From NCBI RefSeq assembly GCF_004353905.1, contig NZ_SMOD01000017.1:62001-126000 (forward strand): a stretch of DNA of 64,000 nt. Reading direction: 5' to 3'. Position 1 is the first letter of the stretch. Every line of letters begins with the position of its first letter. Shown piece after piece: positions 52,140 through 59,870 of the stretch. A model generated the notes under the pieces. It did not search any database, was not told the origin of the DNA, and saw only the letters and a program-made list of their open reading frames with translations. This stretch comes from Paraburkholderia guartelaensis. GTDB taxonomy: Bacteria; Pseudomonadota; Gammaproteobacteria; Burkholderiales; Burkholderiaceae. The translations under genes and the position numbers were made by a program.

Positions 52140-52188
52140 ACTTTAGGACGTGCAACAAAAACAGTCAATACGCCACTATTTGCCACAA
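52140..52188 (-). promoter_or_regulatory. phnW operon promoter with TTGTGGCAAA operator-like site
   Basis: On the minus strand TTGACT (52168-52163) is followed by a 17-base spacer and TAAAGT (52145-52140), a good sigma-70 promoter. TTGTGGCAAA (52188-52179) lies 10 bases upstream of the -35 box, followed by a weaker copy (TAGTGGCGTA). The same word precedes the divergent flavoprotein promoter at 53336-53345. Confidence 0.65.
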
Positions 52189-52320
52189 CACCAGGGGATA
52201 CGCGAATGCGCTGGCAGTGACTGCGTCAGATGCGCCGCGGCAAGCGGCAGCGCCACCCGGCACTGCGTGCGAGCAGAGGAATGACTTGCGGATGGATGGG
52301 CAAACGCCCGTGTGTGCGGG

Positions 52321-53142
52321 TTAGCGCTCGCCGTTCGCGACGATCACTCGCCACTGCTGGAGTTCGAACGCACGAGCGATACGCGGGGGCGGCGGCGCGT
52401 CGACGACGACGCCTGCGATGTGCGGCACGGGCGTGATCCGCACGGGCGTGCCGTGCTCGAACTTGGTGTGGTCGGCGAGCACGTAGACCGCTTTGCCGGC
52501 GTTCATCATCAGATGCCGCTGCTCGGCGGCGAGCCGTGAGTAGTCGGTGAATTCGCCTTCTGGCGAGATACCGCTCACGCCGAGAAAAACGAGGTCGACG
52601 CGATAGTGGGCGAGCGCGGTCATCGTCTCGATGCCGAATGCCGCTTCATCGTTCGGCTCGATGTCGCCGCCGAGCACGATCACCTTCACGCCGGGCGCGC
52701 GGCACAGGAGCAGCCCGATCGGCAGGCTGTTGGTGATGACCGTGAGATCGCTGTGATTCGTGAGCGCAGCGGCGAGGCCCAACGTTGTGGAGCCCGAATC
52801 GATCAGCACGACCATGCCGTCGGCGACGAGCTGCGCCGCCGCGGCGCCGATGGCCGCCTTGCCCGCAGCGTTCGCCGCTTCGCGCGTGGCAAGCGACGGT
52901 TCGTCAACCGCGCGCTTCGCCGCGCCGCCATGGACCAGACTCACACGGCCCTGTTCCGCGAGCGCCTTCAAGTCGCGGCGGATCGTTTCGCGCGAGACGC
53001 CGAGCGTCATGCTCATGTCGGCGACACTCACTGAGCCGCTTGCATCGAGGCTTTGCAGGATGTAGTCGGTGCGTCCGACGGCGAGACGGCGATTCAGCGG
53101 TGCGGGTGGAGCAAGAGGTGGGGCGGCGCGGTCATCTGGCAT
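52321..53142 (-). CDS. DeoR/GlpR-family transcriptional regulator, likely AEP-locus regulator
   Basis: This 273-residue DeoR-family protein has an N-terminal winged helix (VSVADMSMTLGVSRETIRRD, then LVHGGA) and a DeoRC sensor domain with MVVLIDSGSTTLGLAAAL, TVITNSLPIGLLL and VDLVFLGVSGISPEGEFTD. I place the start at ATG 53142 after GAAAGG; the frame is open to 53262. DeoR proteins usually bind phosphorylated metabolites, so a pathway phosphonate is a reasonable effector. It lies between the phnW operon and a divergent flavoprotein whose upstream regions share TTGTGGCAAA sites. Confidence 0.85.
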   Translation of the reverse strand: MPDDRAAPPLAPPAPLNRRLAVGRTDYILQSLDASGSVSVADMSMTLGVSRETIRRDLKALAEQGRVSLVHGGAAKRAVDEPSLATREAANAAGKAAIGAAAAQLVADGMVVLIDSGSTTLGLAAALTNHSDLTVITNSLPIGLLLCRAPGVKVIVLGGDIEPNDEAAFGIETMTALAHYRVDLVFLGVSGISPEGEFTDYSRLAAEQRHLMMNAGKAVYVLADHTKFEHGTPVRITPVPHIAGVVVDAPPPPRIARAFELQQWRVIVANGER

Positions 53143-53203
53143 GGTGTTGCCTTTCAGGAAAGGAAAGCGCGGCGGTGCCCGTGAACTGGACGCACAAGGA
53201 TAA

Positions 53204-53379
53204 GCCACAAAATACCACAAATTGCCGAGCCGTTCGCTCCTCTCGAAGACGTGGCGAATCACCGTTGTTTTTTAGCGGTCGCGCGATGCCACGCCACCCA
53301 GACCAGGCAGAGACCCCACATCAAGCGCACATGTCTTGTGGCAAATTGAGTTGTTTTGTGTGGCATCTTGTTGCATTAT
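53204..53379. promoter_or_regulatory. divergent control region with repeated TTGTGG/CCACAA words
   Basis: GCCACAA (53204-53210) and ACCACAA (53214-53220) lie ten bases apart, about 60 bases from the DeoR-type start. On the other side TTGTGGCAAA (53336-53345) and a second TGTGTGGCAT-like copy flank a candidate rightward promoter: TTGTTT (53351-53356), 17-base spacer, CATTAT (53374-53379). The arrangement parallels the phnW promoter. Confidence 0.55.
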
Positions 53380-53433
53380 TTGGCCTGGTAGCTGTCCTCG
53401 CAACGCATTTCACTCCGCATCGAGGCCCACCCT

Positions 53434-55914
53434 ATGCCTACCCCTGTCCCTGCGCATGCGCGCGTCGTGATCATCGGCGGCGGTATCGTCGGCTGCTCCG
53501 TGGCTTACCATCTCGCGAAACTCGGCTGGAGCGACATCGTCCTGCTCGAACAGGGCGTGCTGTCGTGCGGGACGACGTGGCACGCGGCGGGGCTTGTCGG
53601 CCAGTTGCGCGCGCAGCACAGCATGACGAAGCTCATTCGCTACTCCACGACCCTTTATGCCGAGCTAGAGGCCGAAACGGGACTTGCCACGGGCTGGAGG
53701 CAGTGCGGGTCGCTCTCGGTGGCGCGCACGCCAGAGCGGATGACACAACTGAAACGCACGGCGGCGTCTGCGCGCGCCTATGGCGTGACTTGCGACGTTA
53801 TCGGGCCGCGGGAGGCGGGCGAGTTGTGGCCGGTGATGCGCACTGACGACCTGCTTGGCGCCGTCTGGCTGCCGGGTGACGGCAAGGCGAATCCGACGGA
53901 CCTGACGCAGTCGCTCGCGCGCGGCGCGCGCATGCGTGGCGCCCGCGTGGTCGAGAACACGCGGATCACGGCTGTGCATACGGCCGCCACGCATGTGGGG
54001 CGGGCCGTGACCGGGGTGACGTGGCGCAACAAGGACGGCGACGAGGGCACGCTGCAGGCGGATCTCGTCGTGAACTGCGCGGGGCAGTGGGCGAAGGCGA
54101 TCGGCCGGCTGGCCGGCGTTACGGTGCCCCTGCATTCGGCGGAGCACTATTACATCGTGACCGAGCGCATTGCGGGCGTGCATCCCGATTTGCCGGTCAT
54201 GCGCGATCCGGACGGCTTCATCTACTTCAAGGAGGAAGTGGGCGGCCTCGTGATGGGCGGCTTCGAGCCCAATGCGAAGCCGTGGGGCATGAACGGGATT
54301 CCAGAAAACTTCGAGTTCCAGTTGCTCCCCGACGACTGGGATCAGTTCGAAGTGCTGATGGAAAATGCATTGCAGCGCGTGCCGGCGCTCGAAACCGCGC
54401 AGGTTCGCCAGTTCTACAACGGGCCGGAATCGTTCACGCCGGACAACAACTTCATTCTTGGCGAGGCGCCCGAGCTTCGGGGCTTCTTCGTGGGCGCGGG
54501 CTTCAACTCGATGGGCATCGCTTCGGCAGGCGGCGCCGGCATGGCGCTCGCCGAGTGGATCGTGGCCGGCGAGCCAACCATGGATCTGTGGCCCGTGGAT
54601 ATCCGCCGCTTTGCGCGCTTCAACGGCAACGACACCTGGCTGCACGACCGCGTAAAGGAAACACTGGGGTTGCACTATGCAATGCCGTGGCCAAATCGGG
54701 AACTCGACACGGCGCGGCCGTTTCGCCGCTCGCCGCTCCATGCGCTGCTCGCCGCCGATGGCGCCTGCTTCGGCAGCAAGATGGGCTGGGAGCGCGCGAA
54801 CTTTTTCGCGCCAAAGCCCGCCGAGGCTCGCATCGAGTACGCGTTCGGCCAGCAGAACTGGCTGCCGTGGAGCGGCGCGGAGCACCGCGCCTGCCGCGAG
54901 CGCGTCGCGCTGTTCGACATGACGTCGTTTGCCAAGCTGCTCGTCAAGGGGCGTGACGCGGAAGCTGTCTTGCAGGGCATCGTCGCCAATGACGTAGCCG
55001 TGCCGGTCGGCACCACGATCTATTCCGGCATCCTCAACGATCGCGGCGCTTACGAGTCGGACGTCACGCTCACGCGCCTGGCGGAAGACCAGTATCTCGT
55101 CGTGACAGGTTCTGCGCAGGCAACGCGCGACTTCGACTACCTGGAGAAAGCGATTGGGCACGAGCGGCATTGCGTGCTCGTCGACGTCACCAGCCAGTAC
55201 GCGGTGCTCGCCGTGATGGGGCCGCACTCTAGAGCGCTGCTGCAAAGTGTTTCGAAGACGGACTGGAGTAGCGAGGCCTTCCCGTTTGGTCAAAGCCGCG
55301 AGGTCGATATCGGCTACGCGACGGTGCGCGCAACGCGCGTCTCCTACGTCGGCGAACTGGGCTGGGAGCTATACGTGCCAGTCGAATTCGCGGTGGGTGT
55401 CTACGAGACGCTTCATGCGGCGGGCGAAGCGTATGGCCTTGTGAATGCGGGCTACTACGCGATCGAGTCGTTGCGCCTCGAGAAGGGCTACCGCGCGTGG
55501 GGCCGAGAACTGTCGCCCGAGCACAACCCCTTCGAAGCCGGGCTCGCATTTGCGTGCAAGCTCGACAAGGACATCCCCTTCCGTGGGCGCGACGCACTCT
55601 TGCGTCTGCGCGACCAGCCATTGCAGCGTCGGCTCGCCGTGTTCAGCGCCGACGGCGCAAGCGATCGCATGCTATGGGGCGGCGAAGGCATTCTGCGCGA
55701 CGGCAAGCCGGTTGGCTCCGTGACTTCGGCCGTCTTCGGCCACACGCTCGGCTGCCCGGTCGCGATGGGCTACCTTTCGCGCCCGGACGGGGCAGTCGAA
55801 GCCGCATGGCTGGCAGAGGGGCGCTATACGATCGACGTGGCGGGAGAGCAGATTCCGGCGACGCTGCATCTGCGTGCGCCATACGACCCGCGCTCATTGC
55901 GCTTGAAGAGCTGA
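53434..55914 (+). CDS. DAO-GcvT flavoprotein (dimethylglycine/sarcosine dehydrogenase family)
   Basis: This 826-residue four-domain protein contains an FAD-binding DAO domain (VVIIGGGIVGCSVAYHLAKL, residues 11-30; about 11-370), an FAO middle domain, then GCV_T (about 430-710) and its C-terminal barrel. His50 in CGTTWHAAGLVGQLR matches the histidine that carries covalent FAD in dimethylglycine dehydrogenase. Such enzymes oxidatively demethylate secondary or tertiary amines and can pass the one-carbon unit to tetrahydrofolate on the GCV_T domain. Next to AEP genes and sharing operator words with phnW, it could act on N-methylated AEP; sarcosine or dimethylglycine are the default alternatives. 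Confidence 0.86.
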   Translation: MPTPVPAHARVVIIGGGIVGCSVAYHLAKLGWSDIVLLEQGVLSCGTTWHAAGLVGQLRAQHSMTKLIRYSTTLYAELEAETGLATGWRQCGSLSVARTPERMTQLKRTAASARAYGVTCDVIGPREAGELWPVMRTDDLLGAVWLPGDGKANPTDLTQSLARGARMRGARVVENTRITAVHTAATHVGRAVTGVTWRNKDGDEGTLQADLVVNCAGQWAKAIGRLAGVTVPLHSAEHYYIVTERIAGVHPDLPVMRDPDGFIYFKEEVGGLVMGGFEPNAKPWGMNGIPENFEFQLLPDDWDQFEVLMENALQRVPALETAQVRQFYNGPESFTPDNNFILGEAPELRGFFVGAGFNSMGIASAGGAGMALAEWIVAGEPTMDLWPVDIRRFARFNGNDTWLHDRVKETLGLHYAMPWPNRELDTARPFRRSPLHALLAADGACFGSKMGWERANFFAPKPAEARIEYAFGQQNWLPWSGAEHRACRERVALFDMTSFAKLLVKGRDAEAVLQGIVANDVAVPVGTTIYSGILNDRGAYESDVTLTRLAEDQYLVVTGSAQATRDFDYLEKAIGHERHCVLVDVTSQYAVLAVMGPHSRALLQSVSKTDWSSEAFPFGQSREVDIGYATVRATRVSYVGELGWELYVPVEFAVGVYETLHAAGEAYGLVNAGYYAIESLRLEKGYRAWGRELSPEHNPFEAGLAFACKLDKDIPFRGRDALLRLRDQPLQRRLAVFSADGASDRMLWGGEGILRDGKPVGSVTSAVFGHTLGCPVAMGYLSRPDGAVEAAWLAEGRYTIDVAGEQIPATLHLRAPYDPRSLRLKS

Positions 55915-55984
55915 CCGTGCGAATGCGGGCAACCGAGGGGCTGCCCACGACCGGTCAACGGCATCGTCCTCCCAGGGTGGCAAC

Positions 55985-56848
55985 ATGCATTACGCGCAAT
56001 TGCGGGCATTTCATGCGGTGGCGGAGCAAGGCGGCTTTTCGAGGGCAGCCCGCGCGCTTGCGCTTACACAGCCGGCGATTTCCGATCACGTGCGGCGCCT
56101 CGAACAGGACTATGGCGTGCAGCTTTTCGAGCGTACGGCGCGAGGTGTCGAACCGACGGACCTCGGCCGGCGCCTCTATGCTGTGACACGCCAGATGGTT
56201 GCCTGCGAGCGCGACGCCCGCCGGTTGCTCGAAGCCGCGGGCGAGCTCGAGTCGGGCGAGCTTTCTCTCGTCGCGGACGCACCGGATCTGGCGCTGAGGC
56301 TGATCGGCGCGTTCCGGATGCGCCATCCGGGGATCGTGGTGAAACTCTCGGTGGCCAACGCGACCGAATGCATGCAGCGCGTTCTGGCGGGCGTCGTCGA
56401 TGCAGCGATCTCTGCCGCACGCGTTGTGCATGCGGGCCTGGAAACGCGGGTGCTGTGTGAGGCGCCGCTTGTCGCCGTCGTTCCTGCCAGTAGCGCGCTA
56501 GCCACACAGGCTGCGCTTAGCTACGAAGCGCTCGTGCTCGAACCGATGATCTTTCGCGAAACGCAATCGGTCACGCAGCAACTGCTCGAAGCCGAACTGG
56601 TCCGCAAGGGCCTGCAAGTGCGTCCCGTGCTGTACGTGGAAGGTCGCGAGGCGCTGCAAACTGCGGTTGCGCAGGGCGTTGGCGTGGGTGTCATCGCGCG
56701 GACTGAGTTCGGTGGCTCACCGGGCGTCTGCGCGATTGCGCTCGCCGACTGCCAGGTCCGCATGGTCGAGTCGCTGGCGCGGCTCGCGGACCGTCCTGCG
56801 TCGAACCTCCTTGATGCACTTTTTAGTACCGACCCCGTATCGCCCTGA
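55985..56848 (+). CDS. LysR-family transcriptional regulator near the AEP genes
   Basis: This 287-residue LysR regulator has the HTH FSRAARALALTQPAISDHVR and FERTARGVEPTDLGRRLY in the first 65 residues. The effector domain starts near residue 90 and includes a GVGVGVIARTEF segment. It lies 70 bases after the flavoprotein gene in the same direction. LysR proteins with similar starts are common in AEP gene clusters, so it is probably a second regulator of this locus. Effector unknown. Confidence 0.85.
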   Translation: MHYAQLRAFHAVAEQGGFSRAARALALTQPAISDHVRRLEQDYGVQLFERTARGVEPTDLGRRLYAVTRQMVACERDARRLLEAAGELESGELSLVADAPDLALRLIGAFRMRHPGIVVKLSVANATECMQRVLAGVVDAAISAARVVHAGLETRVLCEAPLVAVVPASSALATQAALSYEALVLEPMIFRETQSVTQQLLEAELVRKGLQVRPVLYVEGREALQTAVAQGVGVGVIARTEFGGSPGVCAIALADCQVRMVESLARLADRPASNLLDALFSTDPVSP

Positions 56849-56936
56849 CTTCGGGCTCGATGGTTGCTCACGCGCACATGGGCGGGCAAGAGTCGACTCA
56901 TACGAAACAGATGGCGTCTGTGACGAAACGCGAAGC

Positions 56937-57326
56937 ATGAAAGAACGAGCAACGGTCGTATGCTGGCAGCGAGGGCGGATTCTCCTCGTCGAACGGGGAC
57001 GAGCGAGATGGTCGCTGCCGGGCGGCACGATTCGGCGCGCAGAGGCGCCGGCGGACGCAGCGCTGCGTGAACTCAACGAAGAAACGACGCTCGAGGGCTG
57101 CGAACTGGGATACCTGTTCCAGTTTGGCGGGCTCAACAAGCGGCACCACGTCTTTTTCTCCGTGCTGCACGACGACGCGAGACCTGTGCCGAGTAACGAG
57201 ATTCTAAGGTGCCGATGGTTTCGTCCCCAGAAGGTATCGACTCTCATCACCAGTGTGCCGACACGGGAAATCGTCAATCTCCTGTTCGGTCATGACGTGC
57301 AGCGACCTGCTCCCGTCCGCGCGTAA
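56937..57326 (+). CDS. Nudix hydrolase-domain protein
   Basis: This 129-residue Nudix protein has the box GGTIRRAEAPADAALRELNE followed by ETT, matching GX5EX7REUXEEX with all acidic residues present. It starts ATG 56937; an in-frame GTG at 56919 is possible, and the ribosome site is weak. Substrate unknown (nucleoside diphosphate derivatives in the family). It sits at the end of the rightward group and may be unrelated to phosphonate use. Confidence 0.78.
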   Translation: MKERATVVCWQRGRILLVERGRARWSLPGGTIRRAEAPADAALRELNEETTLEGCELGYLFQFGGLNKRHHVFFSVLHDDARPVPSNEILRCRWFRPQKVSTLITSVPTREIVNLLFGHDVQRPAPVRA

Positions 57327-57433
57327 AGCGCTTTGCTGCCGAGCGGCCTGGTGGCGAAGCGCGGGATTTTGTCTGCTGAAGCGCGGCATCCCCTCGATCA
57401 GCCTTGCGTCGTTGCCGGAGCCTACACACAGCC

Positions 57434-58198
57434 CTACTCGCGGAACGTCTTCGCGGTTTCCGTTGCGGCATGCCTCAGGTCGGGCACGAAGGCGAGCAGG
57501 TCATCGAGCGCGACGCGACCAACCGGCGCCTGGACGGCGATTGCCGCGCACGCACGGTTGCGGTCCAGCATCACGGGCACGGCGATCGCGATCAAGCCCT
57601 GTAAATGCTCCTGGTTGTTGATCGCGAGCTGCCGCCGGCGTGTCACCGCCAGTTCCTTGCGCAACGCTTCGCGGTCGGTGATCGTTTGCTCCGAATGCGC
57701 GCGCAGCGGCAGCGTATCGATCATGCGGTCGCGCCGCTCCTTGGGCAGAAAGCTCAGCAGTAGCTTGCCGCTAGCCGAGCAGTGCAGCGGCACGTGCGAG
57801 CCCGGCTGCAGATGCATGCGCAGCGGCCATTCGGTCTCCACGCGGTCGACATAGACCACGTCGTTGCCGGCGAGCATGGTGAGATTGCAGGTCTCGCCAA
57901 TCTTCTCGACGAGCTGTTCGAGCAGCAGATGCCGCGCCGCCGCCGGCCCGGCATGCATCAGCACGTTTACCGCCATCATTCGCACGCGTGCCGAACACTC
58001 GTAGAGCTTGTCGTTGGCGCCGCGTGTGACGAGCCACGCGTCGGTGAGCTGGGCCAGGATGCGGTGCACGGTCTGCTTGGGCAAACCGAGCGCATCCACC
58101 AGATCCATCATCGCCAAGGGACGGCCCGCCTGGGCTAGCGTTTCCAGCACGCGGAAAGCGCGCACTGCTGCCGCATTCGATTGGTTCGATGTGGACAC
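57434..58198 (-). CDS. sauR: IclR-family regulator of the sulfoacetate genes (SauR position)
   Basis: This 254-residue IclR regulator starts at GTG 58198, which has GCAGGAGAC at ideal spacing; ATG 58258 is in frame but lacks a good site. The HTH is LAMMDLVDALGLPKQTVHRI (residues about 25-44). The effector domain includes NDVVYVDRVETEWPL, PLHCSASGKLLLSFLP and AIAVPVMLDRNRACAAIAVQ. It is divergent from sauSTU, with a 16-bp perfect inverted repeat between them as likely operator. The name reflects position in a sauRSTU-like cluster. Confidence 0.82.
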   Translation of the reverse strand: MSTSNQSNAAAVRAFRVLETLAQAGRPLAMMDLVDALGLPKQTVHRILAQLTDAWLVTRGANDKLYECSARVRMMAVNVLMHAGPAAARHLLLEQLVEKIGETCNLTMLAGNDVVYVDRVETEWPLRMHLQPGSHVPLHCSASGKLLLSFLPKERRDRMIDTLPLRAHSEQTITDREALRKELAVTRRRQLAINNQEHLQGLIAIAVPVMLDRNRACAAIAVQAPVGRVALDDLLAFVPDLRHAATETAKTFRE

Positions 58199-58265
58199 GC
58201 TTGTCTCCTGCGTCGGTCGCGTTGTGCGGTTGACGCTAGCTTTCCCGTTATTGTGCATCGCCTGG

Positions 58266-58303
58266 TGCGATTTTCGGGACTGATGAAAGTCCCGAAAATC
58301 GCA
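58266..58303. promoter_or_regulatory. 16-bp perfect palindrome between sauR-like and sauS-like genes
   Basis: TGCGATTTTCGGGACT and AGTCCCGAAAATCGCA are exact inverse complements around the six-base spacer GATGAA. It lies 67 bases upstream of the IclR start and 112 bases upstream of the sauS-like start: a strong operator candidate. A hairpin in an RNA is the alternative. Confidence 0.65.
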
Positions 58304-58377
58304 TATTCCGCGCCTTGATAGTCGTGTGTCTGCGATTGCGCGGGAATCGGGACTCGCATTCACGCGCCGATGAATAG

Positions 58378-58395
58378 ATTGGCAGTACAGCCAAT
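58378..58395. promoter_or_regulatory. inverted repeat ATTGGC-AGTACA-GCCAAT near the sauS-like start
   Basis: A perfect 6-base inverted repeat with a six-base spacer, 20 bases upstream of the ATG. It could be a second operator or part of the leader. Confidence 0.4.
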
Positions 58396-58415
58396 TATTT
58401 GATCGGAGCGCGCCG

Positions 58416-59870
58416 ATGAATGTGAGAGAGACCGTCGCCAACGCCGCCGGTGCGGGCAAACCCGAAGCGCCCGCGCCGCAGATCTCGGCGCTCGTAGCGC
58501 GTGCGCGTGCGGCGCAGCAAGCATTCGAGTTCGCCGGGCAGGCAACCCTGGATACTGCTGCTGCGGCCGCTGCGTGGGCGATCATGGAGCCCGGCCGAAA
58601 CCGCGAGCTAGCCGAGCTGGCGGTGCGCGACACGGGACTCGGGAACGCCGAAGACAAGTTCCGCAAGAACTACCGCAAGACGCTCGGATTGCTGCGCGAC
58701 CTGCATGGGAAAAAGACCTGTGGCGTGATTGCGCGTGACGAGGCCACGGGCATCGTCGAAATCGCACGCGCGGTCGGGGTGGTCGCGGCGATCACGCCCT
58801 CCACGAATCCGGCCGCGACGCCCGCCAACAAGATCATCAACGCGCTCAAATGCGGCAATGCGGTGATCGTCGCGCCCTCGCCGAAGGGCTATGGCGCGTG
58901 CGAAGCGCTCATCGGCTTCATCCATGCGCAGTTCGCCAAGGCGGGGCTCGACCCGGCGCTCGTGCAGATGCTGCCCGCGCCGGTGGACAAGGCCGCCACC
59001 GCCGCGTTGATGCGCGAAGCCGACCTCGTGGTGGCGACCGGCTCGCAGGCCAACGTGCGCATGGCCTACGCCAGCGGCACGCCGGCCTTCGGCGTGGGGG
59101 CCGGCAACGTGGCGTCGATCGTCACGCGCACGGCGAACCTTCGCGATGCGGCGCACAAGATCGCCGCATCGAAGACCTTCGACAACGCGACGAGCTGCTC
59201 CTCGGAGAACAGCGTCGTGATCGACGAGGCGGTCTACGACGCGATGCTGCACGAACTCGCCGCATCTGGTGGCGTGCTGCTCGACGCGCAGCAAAAGGCG
59301 CAATTGCAGGCGGCGATGTGGACCGACGGCAAGCTCTCGGCGCGCTGCACCGCAAAATCCGCGGCGCAGATCGCGCACGCCGCCGGGCTCGACGAGGTGG
59401 CAGAGGCGGCGGCATGCGCAGGCGCGTTCCTGATGGTCGAGGAGAGCGGCTTCGGCGCGGCGCATCCGTTTTCGGGCGAAAAGCTCGCGCCCGTGCTCAC
59501 GGTCTACCGTGCGCGCGATTTCGACGCTGCCGCGGATATTGTCAGCAGCCTCTACGCGTACATGGGCGCAGGTCACTCGGTTGGCCTGCACACGGACGAA
59601 CCGGATGAAGCCGTCACGCTCGGTTCGACGCTGCCGGTGGCGCGCGTGATCGTCAACCAGGCGCATTGCTTCGCGACGGGCGGCAACTTCGACAACGGCC
59701 TGCCGTTCTCGCTTTCGATGGGCTGCGGGACCTGGGGGCGCAACAACTTCTCGGACAATCTCGGCTTTCGCCAGTACCTGAACATCACGCGCGTGGCGTA
59801 CCCCATCACGGAGCACGTACCCGAACTCGACACCTTGCTCGGCGACTATTTCCGGAGGTTCGGCCAATGA
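58416..59870 (+). CDS. sauS: acylating sulfoacetaldehyde dehydrogenase
   Basis: This 484-residue CoA-acylating aldehyde dehydrogenase family protein has the catalytic Cys261 in DNATSCSSENSVVID. VGVVAAITPSTNPAATPANK and the glycine-rich VGAGNVASIV segment are typical of the acylating group. In Cupriavidus necator SauS reduces sulfoacetyl-CoA to sulfoacetaldehyde. The CoA ligase gene follows with ATGA overlap, then an MFS carrier, reproducing sauSTU. Fermentative acetaldehyde dehydrogenases share the fold, so the call leans on the cluster. Confidence 0.85.
   Translation: MNVRETVANAAGAGKPEAPAPQISALVARARAAQQAFEFAGQATLDTAAAAAAWAIMEPGRNRELAELAVRDTGLGNAEDKFRKNYRKTLGLLRDLHGKKTCGVIARDEATGIVEIARAVGVVAAITPSTNPAATPANKIINALKCGNAVIVAPSPKGYGACEALIGFIHAQFAKAGLDPALVQMLPAPVDKAATAALMREADLVVATGSQANVRMAYASGTPAFGVGAGNVASIVTRTANLRDAAHKIAASKTFDNATSCSSENSVVIDEAVYDAMLHELAASGGVLLDAQQKAQLQAAMWTDGKLSARCTAKSAAQIAHAAGLDEVAEAAACAGAFLMVEESGFGAAHPFSGEKLAPVLTVYRARDFDAAADIVSSLYAYMGAGHSVGLHTDEPDEAVTLGSTLPVARVIVNQAHCFATGGNFDNGLPFSLSMGCGTWGRNNFSDNLGFRQYLNITRVAYPITEHVPELDTLLGDYFRRFGQ

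Noticed and set aside
53434..55914. Ordinary sarcosine/dimethylglycine catabolism gene
   Set aside because: Not excluded biochemically, but no glycine-betaine or sarcosine genes are near, and the operator words match the phosphonate promoter instead.
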